From Ascaphus truei (Eukaryota; Chordata; Amphibia; Anura; Ascaphidae), in the NCBI GenBank assembly GCA_036426205.1, contig CM071573.1:43822643-43886642 (forward strand): a stretch of 64,000 bases of DNA, read 5' to 3'. The position numbers and the translations under genes were made by a program. A model generated the notes under the pieces. It saw only the letters and a list, made by a program, of their open reading frames with translations. It was not told the DNA's origin and made no database searches. Positions 56,094-64,000 of the stretch are shown piece after piece (position 1 is the first letter of the stretch; each line of letters opens with the position of its first letter).

Positions 56094-56672
56094 TGTAGCT
56101 GTTCTGTCCCAAACTCACTGTGGCAAATAAGATGAGACAGGCAGTTTAACTCACTCCCTGTAGATGCAGACAGAGTCCTTCTTTTCTTTGTACTTTTATT
56201 GTAAAAACAATAACAAAAAGGGGGAGGGGAACTGGTCAGGTAACAAATACAAGGGAGAGGTAAATTACAATGGCTAAACCAAGTGACAGACACGTTATGA
56301 CTATCCGCAAAGTCTACTGGAACTAAAAGAACGCATGCTAGTCTGGACTAACAGGAAATACAATCAGAATTATTATTATTATAATTTACTGAAACTGTAC
56401 AGGATTCTTTGTATCTTTAGGGGCTCCTTACTTAAGGGGTTCTGGCCCTATCTGCAACATAACAACCAGGAGGCCTGGTCTATGCTATCACCTTATTAAT
56501 ATACCCTTCTACACTCCCCAATGCTCCCCTCCTCTGGACCTCTGGGAACCTGACCTTCCAGAGCAGTCACTCCTCCTTAAATACCCATGCATTACGTATG
56601 GATCCTCATAGCAACCAGGATGGGGCACTGCATATACCAGTATTGCTAGTAACCCTTTAGGAGGGGGTTACA
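56094..56672 (-). mobile_element. LTR-like block, TGTA family
   Basis: On the minus strand it begins tgtaaccccctcctaaagg and ends aacagctaca. It contains gtatttaaggagg, a TATA-like site, and ccaggcctcctggttg. The ends fit the family but no target duplication is visible (acag and tgta). Confidence 0.45.
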
Positions 56673-57084
56673 TGTATAACGTCATGCAACAAACTTCATG
56701 ATATGGCGCACATTTTATAAATGGGCTAAAATGTTGACAGGCATAACCCCCAGGATCTTAATCATTGCACGGCCATAATAAATCTGTGAAGCTGGTACTC
56801 TGCTCCCCATGAAAGGGAAATGCTTACTTTAAATTTGATATACCATCTGTTTATTACATTTGATGCAGGTGCCACAGGAGGGAATATAGGATAACTGTTG
56901 AGCTAAGTAGTTGTAACACCACTACTCCCGCCTCCCCTCCCCCCACCCCCCACCCCCAAGAATGGGATAGGACATACAGTGATAAGGAGTGGTAGTTATA
57001 TAGTCTCTGCAGCTTTGACAGGGTTTGTACCTGCTCAAAAGAGATGTAGGTGCTCAGTCATACCTTATTACATCTCAGGGTAGA

Positions 57085-57600
57085 TGTAGTGAATCCGGGC
57101 TGGCTTGTATGAGCAGTAGTGCAATAAAGAGGGCGCCAGGAACTTTTGCGTATTTATTAGAACAGTAGGTATTTCTTCAGCATACACAATACATTGTGAA
57201 CAGGACAGGTTTTCAGCATACACAGTTCAACACCTTCCCTTCTATCTTACCATGATCCTGGTAGTGGCTCATCTCATGAAAGAGTCTCTTGCCCTGCCAA
57301 GAAGCAGATCCGGACCCTTGTCCAGAAATCACTTGCAGTCCAAGGTGGTATAACTCCACCCTCAGTTACTGGGCAGAATACATGTTGCAGAAGGCCTCAC
57401 CATGTACATGTGACCTTCTGACAACTTCAATCCTAAGGCACGGCCAGACATGTGCATTGGAAATGCAACACTCTATTAACAATGTGTCTAACTCACATGT
57501 CAGAGCCTTGTGAGGACTTAACCCCTGCACTGCCTGCAACTACCAGGACTGACATAGAGGGTAAAGGGAAATTCCTAGCTGGGTGCTCCATAGTGTTACA
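57085..57600 (+). mobile_element. LTR-like block, TGTA family
   Basis: Begins tgtagtgaatccgggctgg and ends ctccatagtgttaca; contains gcaataaagagggcgcc (polyadenylation-signal-like) and a cagcatacaca repeat pair. The termini fit TGTA...TACA but the flanking 4-mers differ (taga, aaat). Confidence 0.45.
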
Positions 57601-58939
57601 AAATATCTGACCGATGCACGGCACTCCAAATGTGTTTGTACACATCAGACTCGTGTTCTTGGATCTCATTCAAGCGCTGATGGCTCCAAGTTGGAGAGAG
57701 ACTTCAGTAGAGCAATTGATTGTTCTGTCCAGTCTTCTTATAAGCAACGTAATAAAATGGTGCTTATGTTTTCTGTTGCAAAAGTGAATCAGTGCCGCGC
57801 CAATCCTTCTGGGAGGCACGGGCATCAGTCTTTAGGAACATTTTGAGGAGCAAACTTCCTGTTAACTAAAATAAGTAAACAAACTGTATAGGGGGTTATT
57901 GATTAAAATGCAATAGTGCAATTCAGGGCACTATTGAACGGAAACTCCTATTGAAGTTACAGTTTAATGAGTAACTTCTAAACAAGAAGAATTAGCACTT
58001 GGTTCCATTCAGTATCATCACACATAAATCATGTAAGGTATTGATCCTGTTCTGCCAGCTCAGTACCAACAGATAAACAGCGCGCTTGCTTCACTGCACT
58101 GTGATGGCGGTACATGGCACTAGCCAGGTTTCCTGAGTGTGGCCAATGGTCTGTTAGAAGCTGAAAGATCAATTCTAGGCGACCTCAGAGTTCGTGCTCC
58201 ACATTAAACATGAAACATAAGGCATGCATAAATGCCTGATACTTAATGTCTGCCCTGCTTGCACTTAAGACATTTATCATCGTGTTTCTCTCTCTTCCTT
58301 TACTTTTGTAGGCGTAAAAGGTAGATACGACGCATCTAATTATAGGAACAGGTCTGAAATCTGGATATTTGTTTTCCTGCAATTTAACGTGTGGGATTTT
58401 ATTTCTGCTAAACTTGCAGACTGGGATGATGAGCAATAAAGTGCAAATAGTTTAAAGGGGGGAATCAAAATGTATTTTATGGCAACTTTTATTAAGCCTC
58501 TGTACGGTCGCTTCTTTTTTTCTTTCCACCCATGACTTTTAATTGCTTCCCAGGAACAGTCATCAGATTAGGAATATTTAACCCAGTAACCATGCCACTA
58601 CTTTATTGCTAGAATGGACTTTACACTTAGGGCTAGGTTCACCAAGCTCCATTAAATCAGGGCTCATAATGTAATGTTACCTAAAAGAATGGATGTTAAG
58701 TTCCCTGAGTTGTATCCTTCTAAGGTAATTATATGCAAAAAACAATGTTCTACCTCCATCTCATTGGCATAGGCTTAATATCACTTTATTACTCCTATCT
58801 GGTGAGCGACGTGTTTTTCTGTGTGATATACTCCTATCCAGGCCCTGAAATAGAGCCGTTATGTTCTATAAATGTGGTTACAGCCACCCAGACATTGCAA
58901 AAGCCCTACTTCAGTCCCTGGATGGAAGTAGCGCCAAGT
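57601..58939. other. No recognised feature
   Basis: AT-rich sequence. 57895-58000 contains a gcactattgaacggaaactc phrase that may be an old repeat. No exon signal. Confidence 0.4.
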
Positions 58940-59300
58940 TTAGGTATAATTTAAATAACGCCCCCTGGCGAAACGCGCATCGGGGCGCTTTCTGGAGGTG
59001 CAGGAGATAATGTTACCCGGATGCTGGGCTATATGCACTATAATTATGAGACGCATCAACTGAAGGAGAGACTTGTTGAGATAGAACCGGAGCACGACGT
59101 CAAAGGAGAGGAGATCAAGAGGTGACTCCAATAAAACTATGTATAAATTTATTAAATCACATGGATTCCAAAGGGTAAACAAAATGCACCTATACATTTT
59201 GTGCAACCGCGTTTTATTAAGGCATATTGCAGGAGTAAAGATCAGCACATATTTTTTTTAATTTTATTTCTAAAAATGTTTTACCGGGAAGAAAAGTACA
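58940..59300. repeat. Repeat with GAAACGCG motif and attttacc tail
   Basis: 58969-58985 has tggcgaaacgcgcatcg, shared with 8911 and 24650; gcacgacgtcaaagg follows at about 59092. 59258-59300 is a short copy of the repeat at 2136 (aaatgttttaccgggaag), then gtgatgacgtcacgcg. Boundaries are not defined. Confidence 0.45.
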
Positions 59301-60038
59301 TCCTCCAGTGATGACGTCACGCGCTTGTGACCCGTGAGCAAAAAAGTCCACTGGCACCAGCGCTAACAACGTGTCAATTCCTATTGGCTCCTGTCTCGTC
59401 GAGCCCAAGAGGATATGAAAAAACTTTATTGAGAGGACAACAGAAACAAAATGACTAACAATAGTAAACAAACTGGGAAAATATATTTAAAATGCTGAAA
59501 GAAAATAACAAGGATGGTTACTTCAGTGTGATAAATAACAACAACAAACAATAAAGAATCTTTAAAAAGTAAAGGAAATAACCCAAAAATATATCAATAA
59601 TAAAAATAAATTGATAGTATAAATAATATAAATCCAGTATCACAAAAAAAAACTTCTAACAGCTTAAATGATACATGGCCCAGGATTGTTAGTGAGTTAA
59701 CAATCTGGGTACAAACTCACTGGCAAGGCTAAACATTGACCCATGGTAAAAGATAAGAATGATATGTAACATCTCAGTGAATGACAGTTTGAGTGTCTCA
59801 CATTACCACATGCACAGACACATAATGAAAGTCACATCTGATCTATAAAGTGCAGAATAATATTCTAAAATTCCTCACAGTGGAATATATAACTTGAAAG
59901 CAATTAAGTGACCCTGAACGAAAATCACGGACAAAGAGACTATAGGTGTCGAAATTGTAACCAAAAAGGGTATCGACAACAAGACCAATCCGTCTCCATA
60001 TGGGAGATATCACCTCAATTTTGAAAAGATCTTCCATA
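59301..60038. other. No recognised feature
   Basis: AT-rich unique-looking sequence. Confidence 0.4.
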
Positions 60039-60373
60039 TACAGGCATACCCCGCATTAACATACGCAATGGGACCGGCGCATGTATGTAAAGCGAAAATG
60101 TACTTAAAGTGAAGCACTACCTTTTCCCACTTATCGATGCATGTACTGTACTGCAATCGTCATATACGTACATAACTGATGTAAATAACGCATTTGTAAC
60201 AGGCTCTATAGTCTCCCCGCTTGCGCACAGCTTCGGTACAGGTAGGGAGCCGGTATTGCTGTGCAGGGCGTGCTGACAAGCGCATGCGCGAGCTGCTGTT
60301 TGCCTATTGGGCGACATGTACTTACTCGTGAGTGTACTTAAAGTGAGTGTCCTTAAACCGGGGTATGCCTGTA
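60039..60373. mobile_element. Tigger/pogo-like MITE, 331 bp
   Basis: The element is 60041-60371, starting caggcataccccgcatt and ending aaaccggggtatgcctg, inverted repeats flanked by TA on both sides. The terminus caggcatacc is that of Tigger-type (pogo) Tc1/mariner elements. Internal sub-terminal parts gtacttaaagtgaag and gtgtacttaaagtgag also repeat. No transposase. Confidence 0.88.
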
Positions 60374-61205
60374 GTTAATAATCAAGCATGTCAAGAAGAA
60401 GTTTGCAAAGAGTCCTGTATCATGAAACATCAAAATAATCAAGAAGTAACAAAGCAGCAGTCAAAGCTCCCGTTATTTTATTTATTTTATTTTTTTTACC
60501 ATTCAATATGTGCATCAATACAATTCACACAATGAAAAGCAATTAGCTAAGTTGCAGATCGATCCATTCTCCTGTGATCGATCGGCGAAGATTATGCTCG
60601 GAGGTTCACTAAATGGCTATCAGTGCAGCAGAAGAGGACCAAAGATGTATATTTTTGTGAGGAATATCATGTAACCAGGCAGTCACTAGATACAATTGGT
60701 GCACTACTAAAGAGAGGGCAGGGCTCAAACAGGGGTGAGCCAGAGCCTGTTTCAGAAGAGAAATGACTTTAGAAATGGTTGCTATAGAAACAAAAATGCT
60801 TGTTACATTATAATGCATTCAAAATGTCATCCAGAGTTGTTGTTTTTTTTTTTTTAAATGCTACAAGTATTTTCTCATAGTACAGTACTGATTTATTTAA
60901 AAAAAAAAAATACACCCTAGGATATTGCGTGGTCTGCAACTTTAAGTCACAATCCTTATTCAGACCCAGCGGGATCCTAGTTTTTAGGATATATATCCAA
61001 TATGCATCTTATTTGTCTTATTTTCTCATTCTATCCCCCCTCGAAATACTGGGGGGTATGTTCCATCCCAGTGAACGTAAAGTTATTAATATTCCCTTTC
61101 TCACAAGCCGTGAAATGTTTCCAGAGAGACCGGGTGATTTGTGTCACTCTTAATGATTAATCTTACATGTTCAATGATTCTATTTTTAAGACATTTCGTG
61201 GTCCA
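60374..61205. other. No recognised feature
   Basis: AT-rich sequence with T/A homopolymers near 60842 and 60899. Confidence 0.4.
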
Positions 61206-61883
61206 CGGTCCGACCCATGCAGGGATGGATTAACCATTAAGCAAAAGAAGCACGTGCTTAGGGCATCAAGGGAATGGGGCACCACAAAAAAATTCCATTG
61301 CCGGATTTACCATGGACTATATGGTGCAAAACTGCAAATGGTGCAGCTGAACCAGGTTCCACAAAAAGGGGCTCCCACAATAAATGAAAAAATAACATAC
61401 ATATACAATAATAAAAATAATAATAATAAAATAGTAATAATAGAGGTTAATGATATACATTAATCTTGGTAATACAACAAAATTAGAATCTGGTAACTGG
61501 TAAACTGCCACACGGTCCACAGAGGCTCACGTGATCGTTCTTGTCTTGGTCATGTCGGCTGTCCCGCTCAGCGGCGCTCACTACAGTGTTGCCATATGGG
61601 AGGGGGGGTTTCTCCAAATTTGTTTTTTTTTTAAAGGCCGTGGCGAGAATTTGAGATAACTTTTCTTTGGGGGTTTTGTTGGGGAGCAAAATATTAACCG
61701 CATAGATTTTGGAGGCAATCAATGTGTCAACTTACGATGAAATTATACGCGTATGACTATATGAACTCGTCACATCATTCATTTGGATACCAAACGCTAT
61801 ATTGTTTGTGATAACTGATAAGGGAATCACCCTAGAGTTTCATTTTATTTATGACCGATTCTAAGGTATCATGTGACAGGTGA
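61206..61883. other. Decayed hAT-like sequence, partly recognised
   Basis: 61211-61275 has gcagggatggattaacc and acgtgcttagggcatc, resembling a terminus of another hAT-like repeat. 61297-61310 has ccggatttaccatgg, also repeat-like. 61400-61440 is an aat-rich microsatellite. The rest up to the transposase fragment is not recognised. Confidence 0.4.
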
Positions 61884-62096
61884 ATGACAATTGACAACGT
61901 AGATATTTGCTTTTGTATATTTTTAACATTAATGGTCACAAATTGCTCAGCTGAGTGTTCATTTTCTCAGTTGAAGTATATTAAAAATCCCAACAGAACA
62001 ACTATGCAACAAGGCAGGCTGGGTGCCTTATCTTTACTAAGTATAGAAGCAGATGTGTTACGTAAGATTAGTTTTGAGGATCTGATCAAAGACTAA
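61884..62096 (+). pseudogene. hAT transposase, C-terminal dimerisation region
   Basis: A 70-codon open frame ending at a natural-looking TAA. It contains the hAT C-terminal signature: TLMVTNCSAECSFSQLKYIK (family pattern VTxxSxERSFSxLKxIKN), then LGALSLLSIEADVL and FEDLIKD (family pattern RLxxLxxLSIExxxxxxxxFDxxIxxF). The glutamate of SAE is kept while the usual following arginine is cysteine. The rest of the transposase is missing, so it cannot be active. Right after it, at 62160-62225, comes a family B terminus, so this is the 3' end of a once-autonomous element. Confidence 0.88.
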
Positions 62097-62159
62097 AACT
62101 TTTCAAATATAAATAAAGTGGAAGTATACAAAAATAAACATGACACCGCAAACAAGGTG

Positions 62160-62225
62160 AGGTGGGGCGCAGGAGCGAGGGGGAGCTGGCAGGGGGGCAC
62201 AGCTCAAAAAGTTTGCGCTCCCCTG
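62160..62225. mobile_element. Right terminus of hAT family B
   Basis: Reads gcaggggggcacagc then aaaagtttgcgctcccctg. In reverse it is caggggagcgcaaac, the left terminus of 55567 and closely that of 3168 and 16071. It lies 64 bases after the transposase stop, as expected for a hAT 3' end. Confidence 0.85.
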
Positions 62226-62274
62226 CACTGAATACTTTCATTGGTTACATAGAACTCTACACTTAAAGTGTACA

Positions 62275-62923
62275 TCATAATCCGAATCAACAAAAAGCTT
62301 GACTGGTAAAGGAACCAGTATCCTGTGCTAATAATAACAATAAATGCGTGAAAAGGACTAATCAGTCTCTTACAAAATATACACTCCCCAAATATGACGG
62401 GTATGTGCAGATAAGGTTAGTGCTTTAAAACAAGGCTACCTGAGAATCACCTGATGGTATGGCGAATGAATAACTATGATCCAATAAAACATATAGAGTA
62501 TACCAGTTATGTATGAACCGAATCTCATATGTCCAAATCCCACATACAAATGCCATCTAGTTGCAGCTATTGGATGACTCCTTTCACTGCTACTGAATCC
62601 CTTTGCTGTATTTAGTATTGTAGATATAAAGCCTTAATAGCTAAAAAAAAAAAATAGCTGCTTTAATGGGTTAAATATTGGGAATTTATGATTTTTAGTG
62701 AAACTAGACAAATACTGCATAAGTAAAAAAAATATTGTTTCTAAAAGTTTTCGTTTGTAGCAGATATAGAGTTTGAATGTTTCCTGTTTTTTGTCCTACT
62801 GCACCACCATAAGTAAATATAATTATGTCACATTTATCACTGCTATGAAGCGCTATGAACATAGATGGCGCAATATAAATAAAGATATACAATCCCAATC
62901 TCATAATCCGAATCAACAAAAAG
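62275..62923 (+). mobile_element. Retro-insertion with 23-bp target duplication
   Basis: A perfect 23-bp direct repeat, starting tcataatccgaatcaac and ending aaaaag, lies at 62275-62297 and 62901-62923. The 603 bases between them end with a LINE-like tail (gctatgaagcgctatg, ggcgcaatataaataaag) immediately before the second copy. Long duplication plus a 3' tail at one end is the signature of non-LTR retrotransposition. The 5' part of the insert is not recognised. Confidence 0.8.
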
Positions 62924-62963
62924 TTTTTTTCAAGATAACACTCATTAACAAGTAACTCGTGAA

Positions 62964-63968
62964 TAGGGTTGCCAGGTGGCTTCTCCAAAAATACTGGACA
63001 CAATTGTGAAAAGTGCCAAGCGCTCGAGAGAGAGACACACACCCCTCTCACCTCTCTCCGCTCCATGCTGTTTTCTCCTCTCCTTGGCCCCACCACCTGG
63101 CTCTTGATACCTCCTCCTGATTGGCTGCTTTACCCAGCAGCAGCCAATAGGATAGAGGAAGCTGCCCAGCCCCCTAGTAACAGCCCTGCTCTGTCTCTGC
63201 TCGGGAAAATCCCACGGCCCCCCAAGTCGGTCAGGTCACAATGTCCAGAGAGGTAATACCGGACACATACATGTCCAGAGAGGTAATACCGGACACATAC
63301 ATGTCCAGAGAGGTAATACCGAACACATACATGTCCAGAGAGGTAATACTGGACACATACATGTCCAGAGAGGTAATACCGGACACATACATGTCCAGAG
63401 AGGTAATACCGGTATACACATACATGTCCAGAAAGGTAATACCGGTATACACATACATGTCCAGAAAGGTAATACAGGACACATACATGTCCAGAGAGGT
63501 AATACCGGTATACACATACATGTCCAGAAAGGTAATACCGGTATACACATAAACGCCCAGAGAGGTAATACCGGTATACACATACATGTCCAGAAAGGTA
63601 ATACAGGACACATACATGTCCAGAGAGGTAATACTGGTATACACATACATGTCCAGAAAGGTAATACCAGTATACACATACATGTCCAGAAAGATAATAC
63701 CGGTATACACATACATGTCCAGAAAGGTAATACCGGTATACACATACATGTCCAGAGAGGTAATACCGGTATACACATACATGTCCAGAGAGGTAATACC
63801 GGTATACACATACATGTCCAGAAAGGTAATACCGGTATACACATACACGCCCAGAGAGGTAATACCGGTATACACATACATGTCCAGAAAGGTAATACAG
63901 GACACATACATGTCCAGAGAAGTAATATCGGACACATACATGTCCAGAGAGGTAATACAGGTATACAC
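62964..63968. mobile_element. hAT family F element with expanded minisatellite
   Basis: Starts tagggttgccaggtggc. The following 280 bases match 4706-4985. The right terminus is not reached: the minisatellite is interrupted at 63969 by an LTR that runs off the window. The CpG-containing ctccttggccccacc region is preserved. Confidence 0.85.
63241..63968. repeat. 30/33-bp minisatellite, about 22-23 units
   Basis: Units alternate between a 30-bp type (gtccagagaggtaatacc plus ggacacatacat) and a 33-bp type (gtccagaaaggtaatacc plus ggtatacacatacat). Both lengths are multiples of three, so every frame stays open on both strands and produces spurious long frames. A variant with cgcccagagagg occurs at 63553 and 63847, suggesting a roughly 290-bp segmental duplication inside the array. 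The single-copy ancestor is at about 4979-5008. Confidence 0.97.
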
Positions 63969-64000
63969 TGTGACATAGTCCAAAGATGTTAGGCAGCTTT
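63969..64000. mobile_element. LTR start, truncated by window edge
   Basis: tgtgacatagtccaaagatg and the next 12 bases are identical to the first 32 bases of the LTR at 43255-44047. It interrupts the minisatellite. Confidence 0.9.

Noticed and set aside
63241..63966. CRISPR-like array of regularly spaced repeats
   Set aside because: Units are contiguous with no unique spacers, and the window is eukaryotic.
63231..63983. Frames of 246-250 codons on the minus strand and 103-130 on the plus strand with repeating peptides
   Set aside because: They are translations of the 30/33-bp minisatellite. Unit lengths divisible by three keep all frames open on both strands; there is no domain and no composition of a real protein.

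Overview
This window looks like vertebrate, probably anuran amphibian, non-coding DNA built mostly from transposable elements. I found no convincing host exon, tRNA, rRNA, CpG-island promoter or bacterial-type gene. Nearly every open reading frame over 60 codons lies in repeats, tandem arrays or random sequence. The amphibian assignment is an inference from the mix of CORE-SINEs, L2/CR1-type LINEs, many short hAT elements, and Gypsy-type and other solo LTRs; a species cannot be read from it.

Layout. 1-5100: a 20-bp minisatellite, a precise hAT element with an 8-bp target duplication, a composite foldback MITE, a minus-strand LINE with readable reverse-transcriptase C-terminus, and a hAT-like element. 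6000-9900: a 1-kb LTR, a palindromic MITE, a foldback element and a poly(A) retro-insertion. 10-13 kb is nearly featureless. 14-18 kb: two solo LTRs, one nested in a hAT element, and an L1-type endonuclease remnant. 18.8-29.8 kb: a CORE-SINE, nested hAT elements with G-rich arrays, a MITE split by a 1-kb insertion, and another LTR. 30-36 kb: LINE tails, a large foldback element, an LTR inside a LINE, poly-C tracts and a mariner-like element. 38.9-40.8 kb: a deleted Gypsy element with both LTRs, a primer-binding site, a gag remnant with a SCAN-like segment and a polypurine tract. 41-44 kb: two large solo LTRs. 46.8-47.6 kb: a roughly 400-bp tandem duplication. 49.9-57.6 kb: CORE-SINEs, hAT elements, CR1/L2-type LINE ends and LTR-like blocks. 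60-64 kb: a Tigger-like element, a hAT transposase C-terminus with its terminal repeat, a retro-insertion with a 23-bp duplication, and a hAT-like element whose internal 30/33-bp minisatellite is interrupted by an LTR at the window edge.

How the parts relate. Three relationships can be read directly. (1) Short hAT elements share a terminus with the element carrying a hAT transposase C-terminus at 61.9-62.2 kb, a candidate autonomous partner. (2) The CORE-SINEs share 3'-tail motifs with the local LINE, as expected if the LINE machinery mobilises them. (3) Target-site duplications order several nested insertions in time. Boundaries supported by target duplications are exact; other repeat boundaries are approximate. 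No database search was possible, so family names rest on motif recognition.
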